DNA of 64,000 nucleotides from Ophiosphaerella korrae (taxonomy: Eukaryota > Ascomycota > Dothideomycetes > Pleosporales > Phaeosphaeriaceae): contig JALNQF010000082.1 of the NCBI GenBank assembly GCA_028456385.1, positions 116,853 to 180,852 of the forward strand, read 5' to 3'. Below the pieces are notes generated by a model. It was not told the DNA's origin, did not search any database, and saw only the letters and a list, made by a program, of their open reading frames with translations. The position numbers and the translations under genes were made by a program. Positions within the stretch are counted from its first letter, which is position 1. Each line of letters opens with the position of its first letter. Below are positions 1 through 12,310 of this stretch, piece after piece.

Positions 1-1565
1 ATAAAAATTTGTTAACGCATTGCACGTCTGGTGTCTATATGACAACACTGTTTTCATGGGATCAGTGCTGGTGTGGATAGTTTAAATGGCGACATCAGCA
101 AGGTGTTTTGGCGTTCCTGACACGACCGACAGGGGACCTTAAAATGTGATGGAAAAGCTAGAAGTGAATTCGGCATTTCAATAAATATCCACCTGGATAA
201 GCTGACGAATTCAATAACCTATTCAAGTAACGTTTCTCAACATCTTCACTACATCCTTCACCTTGCTCCCATTTTCTACTTAGACCCCTATACCATGACT
301 CATCAACTAAAGACACGTATCAATTGATTACCTGGCATTGAGTCTTTGTACGATCAACAAATATACTTCTAGAATGTCTACCCTGTAGCCTCAAGAGCTG
401 GGTCATGATACATGATCCTAATAAGGTAGAGTTGTCACACATCTACAACAGCTGTGGGCGTGTTGGAGATAGATTTCCTATGACAAGGAATAGCTCTAGT
501 GAATGCCTTCATATACTAACACATGAGTGAATGATGATATGAAGATCTTTCTAATTCGGCAGAAGGAGTATAGACCAACATCACATCCACACGTTTGGAG
601 ATATCGGACATACATATCACTGCTATGCGGCCTCGTTACAAATCAGAAAGATAACACATCTCGCTTCTATCCTCGCCTTCGCCTTTCCCAACTCTTCATA
701 CAGCACTTCTCAGAAATGCTGTGCATAATCCACACCCCCGCCTTTTACCAATCGCGGCACTACACCTTCTCACCCTCATACTTAATCGTTATATCCATCG
801 CATCTAAGCTAGCAAATGTAATATGCGCCGACACCGCTAATTGGGGATAGTGAGTTTGGAAATTGGTTCACTATTTCAATATCTCGATTGCCCGGATATT
901 TTATACGTGAAACCGTCATATGTTTGTGTGCCACATGTTGTATTTGATGAAGAACAATATAAATTAATACAGTGTGCGTCAGAGTTGGCGTTTCACAAAA
1001 GCAACATCGAACATAGCACCGATATAAGGCCCACCATGACAATTGGGGTGGTTTGACGACAGATATGTCATGGGGCAGCGAGAGCACTGTACTTTGATTG
1101 GTAAGTGCGCTGCTGTGTTGAAGAGGGCTAGCGAGTCGAGTGATGGTTTGATGATTGTGTTTAGGAGGCTAAGCAGATAGGGTGTATGGAAGGCAAATAT
1201 ATCTAAGAGGTGAGTAGATGTGCGGTAGATGTAGGGTGGTTCTAGGCAGAATAGATAAGGGATAGTATTTGTGAATTTGCGTTCCAGGGAGGCGGAGGGG
1301 CCTGATCGAGCGAGAAAAGATTGAATTGGAGGTATGCACACTAATCATAAGATTAGGCACTCTGTTAGCACTTGGGATGAGTGGAAGACTTGTATTTATG
1401 CTTTGATTCATAATCGTCTCTTTTGCACATCTATAGTTACAACGGTATGCCTCTGTCAATCGCAAGGGGTACAGGGACCGTGATCTTATTAAAATGCCAA
1501 AAGTGCTGGTCTAGACGTTGTGTCTGGAGTGTGTTTTTCTTCCCTTCGCTATCCTATTTCATGCC
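1..1565. other. Intergenic stretch with no supported gene
   Basis: I see no recognisable gene here. Several open frames of 60-120 codons exist on both strands, but they overlap each other, are low in complexity and match no family I know. The right-hand end is the 3' flank of the RPN1 gene, so part of it will be its 3' UTR and terminator. No RNA gene or transposon end is apparent. Confidence 0.6.
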
Positions 1566-4461
1566 TCAATCTTCCCACTCTGGGTTCTGTAGAGTTGTGT
1601 TAGCTCAGTCACAAAGTCACGAGTGTAACCATGCACTAACCTTCCGAAGTATGACTACTCCTTCCAACACATTAGTCAAACCGAGGTACTTCTCATCTTC
1701 TAGCTCAGCTCTCTCGCCGTGTGCCAATAGCACGGGTGTGCTCTGTGTTTGCCACCCAGTAATGGTCTTTGGTCGACCGGCTTGGCCCACAATGTCAACG
1801 GCTTGGCCGACACGAACGTTAACAGTGAGTGGCTTCAACTCCTCGTCGAGAGTAATGAGGAAGCGTGGCGCCATCGCTGTCGCTAGGAAGTACAAGAGGT
1901 AATGAGAGTCCCCGACAATGAAGGATTTCGCATCAATGAGGGAAACAAGGACGGTGAGCAGACCAGCAGCGGCGACGCGGGATAGAACTTGTCGGTCGGT
2001 GTGGAAGGGGCTTGCGGTGAGCGTGCCTTTACCCATGTGCAGCAAACCTTGAGCTATGCGGACCATGAACAACGCGTTGGGGTCGCGATGGTAGTAGCTA
2101 GCTAATTGCCGTAGGAGCTGCGCGAGGCGAGCGTTATTAGTTCCTGCACCACAGAGACCCATGGCAAAAATGGCGTTGATAGCGACGTCATTGTCGTTGT
2201 CGTGAGAGTATCTAGAGAGCGTATCGTAAACTTTCATTTGCGGGTTGCTTGGACTAATAAGACCAAGCGCAAGAGGAACGGCTTTTCGTATATTTGCTTC
2301 GCCGTAGTGCATGAGATGACCAAGAGTTCGCAAGATCATATCTTGGCCGACGTCTTCACCCATTGCAACAAGTGAGAGACCGATGACGGCATATGATTGA
2401 AGGAGTTCATCTCCCTTCTTCTCTTCGTTTTCATCTTCAATGTGCTCATTGCAGATATGTAGCAATTGTTGAATCTTCAATACAGCACCAGTACCTGCCC
2501 AAGCGCAGACTTCAGTCAAAACGGAAGCAGACTTGGCGGCGGGGTGGTCGAGCGCCTTTAGGGTCTCTAGAATGACATCAACCTCCTCTTGTTGCCCGAA
2601 GAAGAGAAGAGCGAGACCAAGGGCCATAAAACGAGTCCATTTGTCTTTGAGCTGCTTTGACCTATCTTCGTCTAGGAGGGTATTCATGAGAGCATCAGTC
2701 ACATCACCGTTGGCCGAACCCACAAATATCATTCCAAGCGATAGTGCAGCCATGGCTGACAGTTGCATATCGAGGCTTGTGTCGCTCACAATGGGTAGAA
2801 GTAGTTCAAGTAGTTCCTCCTTGTTTGAACCTGCATATGCAAGCCCAAGACCCATGATAGAGGCAAGGCGAATGTTTCGATTCTTGTGCGAGAGGTTGTC
2901 CTCGTCTCCAAGGAGGGCAAGAGCAGGATCCGAGTCCATCCGAACACCGGAATTGAAGATACCTGTTGCAAGCATAGCTCCAGCTTTGACAATGTCATCA
3001 TCAACGTTGGTGTAGGGGTCGATTTTGTCAAGACCAGTCTCGACGTCCCAAAGGAGTAGCATACCCAAAGAAGCGGTGGTGGAAAGCATACCCTCGTCTT
3101 TGGTCTTATACACCCAGCTGCTCTTGCTATCTGAACTCAGCATTAGCTTGTCGTTGCCATAGGCTGTGTTGACAAAGGCATTGACAAAGGCTGAAGCAAG
3201 ATTATGCCTGGCCGAGTCGGTGTTGGTGAGCCCAGCTGTCCTACTGCTTTCGAGATGCGTCTTGTAGATATCGTCGGGAGTTTTTGGATCCAGAATATTG
3301 AGTTCTTTGCCAAGCGCCTTGAAGTGATCTGGTAATCGGGTATTGTTAAGGCACTCTTGAAGTTCAGGATCGTCGTCATCCGACACATCAAACCAGATGC
3401 GTTGACGCGCGATCAAGAAAGCCATCTGTCTCCTTATCGCTTTATCTTTTGTAGAGTTGAAAGCATCCTCGATCAAATCACGGTCGTTCAACCGTATCGC
3501 CAGGGCTACCGCTTGTGTGTATTGGTTATACTTCCGGTAGACTTGGTATGCAGTCCGGAGAAACTTGTCATTGTCTGGGTATGTGAGAAGCGGAACATTG
3601 CTGATGTTATTAGTACCAGTTCTACAGGTAGAATGGGGCTATGCTACCTGACCATGTACAAACACACCCTTGCGTATGTATTCTCGTCAATGTACTGCTC
3701 GATTTGATCAATCATCTCCAGCTCGGAGAGGATGTCGACAGCATCAGCTTCGGCATTGTGTTTGAGGAAGAAAGGAACGAGATTCGAAGCGAGATCGGTG
3801 ATGTCGTCGGTCGACTTGTCCTCATTCAGCCGGTTTTGGAATTCGCGGCCAATCTCCAAGGCCAGATGGCGCATGTACTCGTGGCCCCATGAGCCCAGAT
3901 CGGTCGAGGGTGCTTGCAGACGGTATTTCAAGCAGTCGAGGCGCTCTTCGTCAGAGTAGGTCATTCCGAGGACAGATAGCATGTCGGCGAAAGATTGCTA
4001 GCAAAATGTCAGCACCCTTGGGCGTGTCGTTGGCAGACGCGGACGGACCTTGTTTTCGCCTTCAGGCCATGATGCGTATGCCTTCTCCAGGTTTTCGTAG
4101 TGCGGTCGGAGGAACTTGAGCGGCTTGGGCACGGCGGTCATGGAGCTTGTCGATGTTTTGATGAAGTCTTTGATCTGGTTGAGCGCAGGCTTGTACAGGC
4201 TGGTGTCGGCTTCTAGTATCCGCTCGACGAGCATGTCCAGCTCGCTTTTGAGTTGCTGGTCTTCCTCACTGAGCTCTTCTGCAGCTTTGGGTTAGCAGCA
4301 GCAGCAGCAGCAGCAGCAGTATAGGACGGCATACCTGTCGCAACGGCGCCTTTCTTGTCGTCCTTGTCAACCTTTGCGTCCTTGTCTGTCTCTCCGTTGA
4401 CGGGGGCTTTGCCCTTGCCCTTGTCAGCAGCCGTGGGCTTCTTCTCGTCGTCCTTGGCCAT
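1566..4461 (-). CDS. RPN1: 26S proteasome regulatory subunit RPN1 (PSMD2 homologue)
   Basis: Largest non-ATPase subunit of the proteasome base. In the family it docks ubiquitin receptors and shuttle factors next to the ATPase ring. Five exons on the minus strand: 4461-4335, 4278-4049, 3997-3648, 3600-1641 and 1586-1566, giving 895 residues. Introns are 56, 51, 47 and 54 nt, all GT...AG, and the frame closes exactly. The N-terminus is a charged Lys/Asp-rich tail; then come family signatures such as [24 protein letters not shown] and [15 protein letters not shown]. Proteasome/cyclosome repeats follow ([42 protein letters not shown]), then the C-terminal domain with [19 protein letters not shown] and [21 protein letters not shown]. 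The last exon codes only six residues (NPEWED) and restores the usual end; reading through the intron gives an atypical tail. Divergent from RIO2, 238 bp apart. Identity is certain; the first ATG is the only good start. Confidence 0.97.
4294..4319. repeat. (AGC)n microsatellite inside RPN1 intron 1
   Basis: An uninterrupted run of about 8.7 AGC units lies inside the 56-nt first intron of RPN1 and makes up nearly half of it. On the coding strand it reads as CTG/GCT units and runs straight into a GCTAAC sequence that looks like the branch point, 16 nt before the CAG acceptor. If the intron were retained the run would read as polyalanine and then shift frame. Confidence 0.9.
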
Positions 4462-4699
4462 GATGATGGTGGTGGTGGTGGTAGTAGTGAGAGAAGACCA
4501 GAGGACCGGTATAGAGAATGGGGAAATGGGCGAGGATAGGCGGAGGTGTAGCGGGCCGGCTTGTTGGATGAGGCAACACACAGACACCAACGTCCGCCGG
4601 CAGTGCCAAGCCTCCACCGCCCGCGTTTAGCGGCCCCTCCAACAAAAAAGCCCAGCGATATATCGCAGCAACACACACACACACACACACACGGCCAGC
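4462..4699. promoter_or_regulatory. Divergent promoter between RPN1 and RIO2
   Basis: This 238-bp gap separates the start codons of two essential genes on opposite strands, so it must hold both promoters and both 5' UTRs. Visible features are a TGG/TAG-rich run just upstream of the RPN1 ATG (about 4465-4490) and a CA run next to the RIO2 ATG. I see no clear TATA box. Shared control is inference. Confidence 0.7.
4671..4692. repeat. (AC)11 dinucleotide run in the RIO2 leader
   Basis: Eleven perfect AC units end seven bases before the RIO2 start codon at 4700. The run would form most of the proximal 5' UTR. Such runs are prone to length change, so this is a possible polymorphic marker and could affect start-codon context spacing. 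Confidence 0.93.
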
Positions 4700-6055
4700 A
4701 TGAAGCTCAACGTCAAAAACATCCGCTACCTGACGCCAGACGACTGGCGGGTGCTCACTGCAGTATGCGCCCCCTCTTCTTTCACCCGCCGGGACCTCAC
4801 GCTGATGCAGAGCCCATGACAGACAGAAATGGGCAGTCGGAACCATGAAGTCGTGCCCACACCCCTCATCTCCCAGATTGCCTCCCTGCGCTCTGGCAAT
4901 AACGTCCATAACTGCATCTCCAACCTCGCCAAAATTGGCCTCATCGCTAAAGTCAAGAATGCAAAGTACGACGGCTACCGGCTGACGTATGGCGGCCTGG
5001 ACTATCTCGCCCTGCACACCCACACCAAGGCCTCAGTCGTCTTCTCCGTCGGCAACCAGATTGGCGTCGGCAAGGAATCAGATATCTTCGTCTGCGCATC
5101 AGAGTCTGGCCGCCAACTAGTCCTCAAGATCCATCGCCTCGGTCGCATCTCCTTCCGCACCGTCAAAGCGAACCGAGACTACCTGCGCAACCGCCAGTCT
5201 GGGTCATGGATGTACATGTCTCGCCTTGCTGCCCTAAAAGAGTACGAGTTCATGAAGGCCCTCCGTAGAGAAGGCTTCCCCGTCCCCGATCCCGTCGGCC
5301 AAAACCGACACACCGTCATCATGAGCCTCATCGACGCCTTTCCTCTGCGCCAAATCTCGAAGGTCGGCGACTCAGCTACTCTCTATGCCGAACTGCTTGC
5401 CCAGATCCTTCGCCTCGCCCGCTATGGCCTGATTCACGGTGACTTCAACGAGTTCAACATTCTCGTCGAGGAGAGGCAACAAAGCGATGGCAATGTTTCA
5501 TTAATCCCCACCATTATTGATTTCCCACAGATGGTCTCGATAGATCATGCCAATGCAGAATACTACTTTGACCGTGATGTCGCCTGCATCAAGCGCTTCT
5601 TTGACCGTCGATTTGGTTTCACAAGTGATGAGCCCGGTCCATTCTTCAAAGATGCCATCAAAGTCGTTGTCAAGAGGCTAGATGTCGAAGTCCAAGCTTC
5701 TGGTTTTAGTAAGAAGATGGCCAAGGAACTGGACACGTACATGAAGGAGCATGGTATTGATGGCGATGCGGGAGTGCTTGCCCACGATGACGAGGAAGAA
5801 GAGGCGGAGCAGGGAGAGACGGCTCTCGACATAACCGAAGATATCGGACAAAATCCCATCACCGCCAACAATCCCTATCCTTACACTAACTTGTCTGACA
5901 CCGTCGAGCCCCCACCTTCAGAACCTACAAACCTCACATCTCAAATGACTATCCTTGACATCAGAGACACAGATCCACCTCCTGATTTTAATTCAACCAC
6001 ACCGCCCTCCATATCCACAAAAGCTGCAAAACAGAAAGCTGGTTGGGCAATTTGA
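4700..6055 (+). CDS. RIO2: RIO2-type atypical serine/threonine kinase
   Basis: In the family this is an ATPase/kinase bound to pre-40S particles, needed for final cytoplasmic processing of 20S pre-rRNA. Two exons, 4700-4762 and 4823-6055, with a 60-nt phase-0 intron, give 431 residues. The first exon supplies the typical start MKLNVKNIRYLTPDDWRVLTA; without it the N-terminal winged helix would be cut. The order is winged helix (about 8-90), glycine loop GVGKESDI (about 103-109), the VLKIH lysine (about 123), catalytic HGDFNEFN (Asp about 228) and the metal-binding IIDFPQM (Asp about 254). An acidic Glu/Asp tail follows, then a low-complexity C-terminus. Length is close to yeast Rio2. All catalytic residues are present. 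Convergent with the downstream RRM gene. Confidence 0.96.
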
Positions 6056-6985
6056 GCACCACCTGTCTTCCATTTTTCACCCCTTTTTTTGGCGATACCC
6101 CTTTCTGTTTGATATGCACCATGCGGCCAATTGAAACAGCCATATGTTTTGAGGCATGCATTACATAGAATTGACCACTTTTGTAGCACCTATTCACCCA
6201 ACAGTGTGTGCTATTTTAATACACGAATGTATTCTTGAGAGATTGTGCTTCTTCGCCGTCTAATTATACGTGGTCAAACACGCCGGTATTGAGCTAAGCC
6301 AATAGATCAATCTGGTCATCAACATATCTTCACTCCCCTCGCTGCGGCATGTTTTGTCATAGCATGGGGTACATGAAAGAACTCCCACATGAAAATTCAA
6401 AAACCAGGTGCACAATAAAATCTAGAAGAAGATCTAGCATATAATGTACTATCGAAACTGTGACAAATCCATCCATAGACTCCTGGCCGTACCCACCATT
6501 ATTGAATCTGCCCACCATCGATGAAAGAACTACTGCATAACCCATCAAGATTTTCCACTCCGCCGCTCGCGCCCAGATACTAGCAGATACTATTAAGATG
6601 ATGTGAGCTGACCAAACGCAATGACGAGAAGAGCGAAGGACAGGAGGTCAGAAAAGATACGCTTATTAAGCCAGCCGCTGTTAGGAAAGCTTTTGAAGCG
6701 GCCAACAGCCTGGACAGATAGGTCTGAGCCAGGGGTGGAAGAAATGGCGCAAACGACGACGACTTGCAAGGCGCCACGATATGCGACGCTGAGATAGTGG
6801 ACCATCCGTGCTACATAAGATATCGTTCTTGGCTGTAATAGTATGCTGATCGGCCGATGCCAAAAAAAGTCCTCTCGGGAAGATGCGACTGGTGGATGAT
6901 GGAGAAGAGCTCGTGAAGAATGAAGCATACATGAAAGTGAAGCGATAACCGTAGGCAAGTGACTCGAAGCTCGTTATGCACTGAC
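6056..6985. other. Intergenic, convergent 3' flanks
   Basis: This 930-bp gap lies between two genes that end toward each other (RIO2 plus, RRM gene minus). It should hold both 3' UTRs and terminators. Open frames on the minus strand at 6357-6958 are short, overlapping and without similarity I recognise. Confidence 0.65.
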
Positions 6986-8915
6986 TCAGTCGTCGCGACT
7001 AGAGTGGCGCGTTGGTGAAGCCGACCGATCCTCGACCTTGACAGGTGTGGTGGGATTCGTCTTGGCATTGACTCCATTCTCAGAGACACCATCCTCGCTC
7101 TTGATCGTTCCGGGTTGGGTAATTTGATATACGGTCGGACGAGCGGTACCAAGAGTGGAAGGCACTGCCGGGGCCCACGGGGCGCGGTAATTACGTGCCA
7201 TGTATATCTCGAACTCATTTGAGCCACCTTGGGATACGGGAGAAATTGAATGATATCGATCAGGCGTACCCAGCGCCCTAGCCTGAGCAACACCGACTTC
7301 GTACTCTGCGGCGCGGAAGACACGTCCTGCTGCTGTCTGCTGCTTGAGCATTTTCTGCTCATGGGTATCCGAAAACCGGATCTGGATGAGATGTTCTTCG
7401 CCACCCGGTTTAGAGACAGCTTTATTATTGTAGTCCCGAATAACCTCGTCGCAAATATCGCGAGTCTCGAAACTACAGATCTTAGAATTTTCGAGATATC
7501 GCAAGAGGAAGAGTTTACTCACCGAGCAAATCCAACACCACGACCAGTACCGGATGAGTCGCGAAGAATCCTACTTGAACAGACTTTGTGAGGAGCAAAG
7601 ATATTGGCAAGTTCCTGAAGAGTTAGAGATTGTGACTATCAATGATAAGGGGCAAACATACATGCTCGTTAAAGTTCTTGGGTATGTTCGACACATAAAG
7701 ATTCGTATTGCCTTCATCGGAGAACTTCTTGAGTTTGGAGTAAAATGATTCCTTGCAAAATTCAATATTAAACATTGCCATTGCAAGAGAAAGAGCAGTG
7801 GCTTACTCGAGCGAAGCTGACCTCATACCCGAGGTAGTGGAAGCCGCGGATACAATCCTCAGCATCCTCAAAGTTATGGTACTTGATAAATCCAAAACTA
7901 GGATTTAGCATCAGCGAGTTTCATGGTATTGGGAGAACGAATGAGCACACCCTTTACACAACTGAGACTTGTTGTCGATGATCGACTTGGAGCTCTGGAT
8001 GTCGCCGAAACGCTTACCCCAGGCCTGCAACATCTCATCTGTTGTCTCTGGGAGCAAGCCTCGGATGTATACATTGGTCTCGCCAGTCTTGTTCTCGAGG
8101 CTGCGGTCGAGTGGCTTGTGAGGTGAGCTTGGAGCAGGGATGGCTCGCGGAATGGGGGGTTCCTGATGCACCAGAGCCAGTAAATGAGGTGGGAGTGAAG
8201 GCAAGGCCTGTTGCTTTGCCATTGGAGCCATGAGTTGATACGGATGGGCGATGGAGGATGGCGACGGAGTAGCGCTGCTTGTGTAGATGGCACTCGGCGA
8301 GCGGTCCATGATTGTTGCGCCGCCCCCATAACGATACATACCACTACTGCCGTACGGAGTGCCGGGGATGTCATTTTCATTGGAAGAGACGGAGTCGCGA
8401 CGAGGAGTCATGAGTGATGGCATCTCGTTGGAAGCTAGACGTCCCGTCCAAGCTGGTGGCATAGGGCTGTTTTCAACGGCTTGGCCGTATTGGTACGATG
8501 TGTGCGGGACATAAGCACCTCCGTGACTGTACATGTTAGGTGAGGGCGTAATTCCAGGCTGATGGTGACCACCAGGTATCATCTGATACATGGACCCAAT
8601 GACATGCTGATTCGGGACCCATAGGCTCTGGCCATGAGCTTGCTGGACATTGGCGTAGTCCGAAGAGTGGCCAGACATGCCAGAGGCAGCAGACTTGGAG
8701 GTTGAGGTGGAACCGTAAGAGTTGTGCATGTTGAGGGCTGCCATAGTGTTCGTCAGACTCTGCATGTTGGATTCACCAGTTGGGGAAATAGGCAGACCTC
8801 GGGGGAGGAATTGATTTGAGCCGTGAGCCTGGCCGCCGCCATAGGCGTTGAGCATATTATGTCCCTTGTATCCGGTGTTGGGCGGCGCGTAGTTCTGACG
8901 TGAGTTGGTGGCCAT
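6986..8915 (-). CDS. Two-RRM RNA-binding protein, RBMS/MSSP family
   Basis: Single-stranded RNA/DNA-binding protein related to human RBMS1-3 (MSSP); a role in mRNA control is inferred from the family. Five exons on the minus strand: 8915-7951, 7897-7807, 7751-7662, 7614-7523 and 7472-6986. Introns are 53, 55, 47 and 50 nt, and the product is 574 residues. The first 270 residues are low in complexity, rich in Ser, Gly, Pro, Tyr and His. RRM1 has RNP2 NVYIRGL (about 281) and RNP1 KGFGFIKY (about 321-328, split by intron 1). RRM2 has RNP2 NLYVSNI (about 369) and RNP1 RGVGFARF (about 407-414, split by intron 4). [16 protein letters not shown] is nearly the human motif. The tail is disordered. I chose the ATG at 8915 because the in-frame extension to 9188 is probably in a leader intron. 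Confidence 0.92.
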
Positions 8916-11900
8916 TGTGTGAGTGTTGGAAATGACAACAACTGAATGAAGAAGGGGCCGGAATAGATGAGGCTGAAGCAAGTGCTGGGATGGAAGGAGG
9001 CAGGCTTGAATATCACCGCTCAAGGAAGGTAGGGTGGGCGAGTTCGTTGAGATGCAGTGAAGAACGTTGCTCTGTGGGGGTAATTTAGTCTTTATTGATG
9101 CGGGCTCCGAGGTCGGCACAGAAAGTGTAGAGTTGATGGGTGATGGGTGATAAGTGGTGGGTGATGAGTGAGTGGTGATGGTTGGCAAGGAATGATCATG
9201 GTCGTGGGCAGGCTTGGAGTGAAAGTATGGTCGGGAACAACATGGCTCACCTAGTCGAAAATGTCAAACTTTTGCAATTCGCGGGACCGGCGGCGACTCC
9301 AAAGCTGGTAGGCAGTGTTAGCCGTCAAGCATGTGTGGTGGCAAAGGCGTGGTCGACTGACCTGCGAAAAGCTACAAAGAATGTGGCCACTGATGCGTAT
9401 TGGTGAGAAAGACGTGGTGAAGAAAAGAGTGAGGAGAAGAAGAGGAGAAGACGACAGAAGGGTTGAGAAAAATAGGACTGCTGGTGTTGGGAGGGGCGTC
9501 TGGGCGCCGCAGAAGAGGCAGGAGCCATTGCGAGAGTGTTTTGGCGGAGGTGAAGAGCAACGGCGGGCCACGGAAGTTGCTGAGGGGGACTCAGAAGGCA
9601 TGAGAAGGAACTTACCAGTACCAATAGAAACAGAGACAGCAATGACTGCGGCGGCGTCGCCCTTTGCTATGTGATGTTTCGAAAGACCTGTTTGGATAGC
9701 AATGATGTGGTCAAATATAGTACTCGAGAACAAATCTGCAGAGCGGGTACTCCACGAGGAAGCATCGCTATTATATCCTCGAGATCATGCGTGTGCCGGC
9801 TGCGTCAATATGTATCCAGCCATGCATGTACCAGTCAGGGATGGGCAAACAGAAGCGCTGCATCTGAGCCTGGATGCATGAGTACGTAGTCACGCCAGTA
9901 GCGTACTTGGGCTGCCTGCATTCACTGCACCACCATGCCTCTCCAAAACGGGCTGTGTGTACCAGTCTCGGCGTGAACAGACGAGACGGCACTCGAGCTT
10001 CCACTTCAAGCTGCTCGCACCACCTCTCAACGGCGAGCCTACTTATGCAGCCTCACCGCCCTTGCAGTAGGCTATAGGGCTGAAGAAGAGAACTCGTCGC
10101 TGTGGCAATCTCCAAACAGATGCCGCTCGCTCGCGGTGCGCTTATGGCCACGCATTGTCAATATTCGACTGGTCGCTTTGTCATTTTCACATCTGGCTAC
10201 GGGTACCCGCAACGGCTTCTCCTGCCCCGATGAGATGCATATTTCTATTTGACGTCGATTCGCCTGTAGCATGGTTGTGAGGGTACACAAAATATCAACG
10301 CTCCCTGTGGCCTGTCTGTCGCGAGCTTGGAACAGGCAAAGTGCGCCGCTGCATTTGCAACGCCATGTAACTTCCACAACTAATTGACACGGTACCGTGA
10401 GCCGCGGCTGCTGCTAGTCGTGTTCGACAATCAAAGCCTAGACAGAAGTCAGCCATAACTATAGCCCCACACTTCAATGCTCCAGCCACCCCTTGAGGAA
10501 TGACGCATGCCCTCCACGAGCAGTGGTCACCATGCAATCCAAGTACTGTACAAACATTTTATTGTGCGAGAGGGAGATGTCTGCCATATCTGCAACGGTA
10601 ATGCAGAAGCAAGGGCTTGCGTCAGAACCTGGTAGGTTTGACCAGCCACTCCAGTTACAATTTGTTCCTCTCATGGAAAACAGGGCAAACAAACGACCCA
10701 CGCAGAAGAAGCCCCTCCACTATAGAAGTGCTTGGTTGGATCATCGTATTTCAGATGGGTTGCCTGTATGAGACTCGCGGTGAGCACAAGTGAGAGCGCG
10801 AGAGAGGTTGCTAACCACGATCGTCCATTGGTCCTGTCAAGCGTTCTGCAAATGGCCCCATGGAGCCTCGTCTGTTTAGAGGTGCTACGGATTTCGCTGA
10901 ATAGAGAGCCTGCCGCTTCCTCGCGTGCTGCGTGGGCGCAAGCACAGTGATTATCGTGTCGCATATGATGCTACGCAGCTATCCTAAAATATATTCGCCT
11001 GCTGAAACAAGATTGAAGACTGGGAAGAGGTAGCATGCTGGGCTGTATAGTAAGAAGCAGGCTGCTTGTTGGGAATCACTAGATTCTATGTGAGAACATA
11101 GGACACGTAGATAGGTATCCATCAGGAGGGACAATTTGCGAAATTGTTACAGGGCATGCCTGGCTGGCTCCTTCACATTATGCATGTTGTGCGGCATTAG
11201 ACGCTGCATACTGCTTCCAACTACTTCTCTAACGTCCCGGTGACCCATACATACTGGTCTGCGATTTTGCTGATGTTACCTCAGTTCACCCTCGAACCAG
11301 GGACCTGGGGTACATCGCTACCCGAGGCTGTAAAGAAAGAGGAAGAGGCCTTCAACTTTCGCTCGCTTGCATCCCGCGTTCCCGACGTCGCACATGACAG
11401 ATACGCTTCTACCAGTTTTGTATCAATCTCGGAAGGGCCCGGAAAACCGAACGGCAAGGCTCTTTGATCATCTAAGTGACTGGTGGATCAATCTGGGCTT
11501 CACCACAAAGCAATTAGACCATCATGCTGTAATTTAAGGAAATTCTCCTCATTTTTCCACTGTTGCTAGACATCAAAAGACTCGGGTTTCGGGTTTAGTC
11601 CACACGCGTAGCATAAGAAACTGAGGTCATGATGACGGGATATTGGGAGAATGTGATGCTGAGACTGACGCGATTATTAGTGTAGCGTAGTATATCGCTT
11701 CTGATCCACAGTAGGACTCGTAAATATAGGGATACATACGTATGTGAAGGATGGAATGATGTTACATACTAGATCTCCAATTTACCACACTACAAACGCG
11801 AATTTCGATCTCTTGGATGACGTAAGTATTCATGGCTAGCCTTTGATGAAATATAACCCTGTTGATTATCTGTTTCTATAAAAAGTGTAGACAAGAGCTC

Positions 11901-12310
11901 GCACAAAGTGAAGTGTGCGTTGTAAGTTAGGAAGAGGTGAGGTTGCAACAGGGCATTGGAGCGGAATTTGCCCATGATCAAGCCACCCAATTGGAATCGA
12001 GCAGCAGCGCTAGTGGGAATTCAATCTCTCTTACAGGCATCACAACATTAGTCTGGCAACACACCCTAAGATATAAAATACTGCATTTGTTTTCAAAGGT
12101 TCTGGGTCGGCTTGAAAATTGAATCGAATTCATTGATTGCTACAGTATTCACTTGCAATCGGAGGGGAGATATCAAAGTGGTGCCTCGCAGCTGTTTGGA
12201 AAGTAATCAACAAACAGCTTGGATCGTCTATGTCTCTCATGTCAATTAAGCCAACGCCATATCCAGCCCCATCTAACCTTGAAATGCTGAAAAATACGCT
12301 ACCACAACGG
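8916..12310. other. Long gene-poor intergenic region
   Basis: About 3.4 kb between the start of the RRM gene and the end of the P450 reductase gene. The left part (to about 9.7 kb) is likely promoter and leader of the RRM gene; 9130-9185 is a run of imperfect GGGTGAT-like units. From 9.7 to 12.3 kb there are only short overlapping open frames of fewer than 105 codons, none with a recognisable domain or a clear signal peptide. A short lineage-specific or noncoding gene cannot be excluded. GC content is ordinary, so this is not RIP-affected sequence. Confidence 0.55.
9072..9250 (-). other. Probable 5' UTR intron of the RRM gene
   Basis: On the minus strand a GTGAGC donor sits just below 9251, and an acceptor of the form CCCACAG ends at 9072, 157 bases before the chosen ATG. 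Removing these 179 nt would delete the upstream in-frame ATG at 9188. This rests on splice signals only. Confidence 0.4.

Noticed and set aside
527..1465. Several open frames of 70-120 codons
   Set aside because: They overlap on both strands, have no domain, and none has clear intron or start context.
4213..5023. Long minus-strand frames across the RPN1/RIO2 promoter
   Set aside because: They are read-through of RPN1 exon 1 and intron 1, or shadows of RIO2.
9251..9733. 160-codon minus-strand open frame
   Set aside because: Low complexity, overlaps another open frame in a different phase; more likely leader or promoter of the RRM gene.
11275..11335. tRNA-like segment with CTCGAACCAGGGACC, reading as a B box on the minus strand
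   Set aside because: The bases next to the TTCGA loop do not form a five-pair T stem, and no acceptor stem or anticodon arm fits around it.
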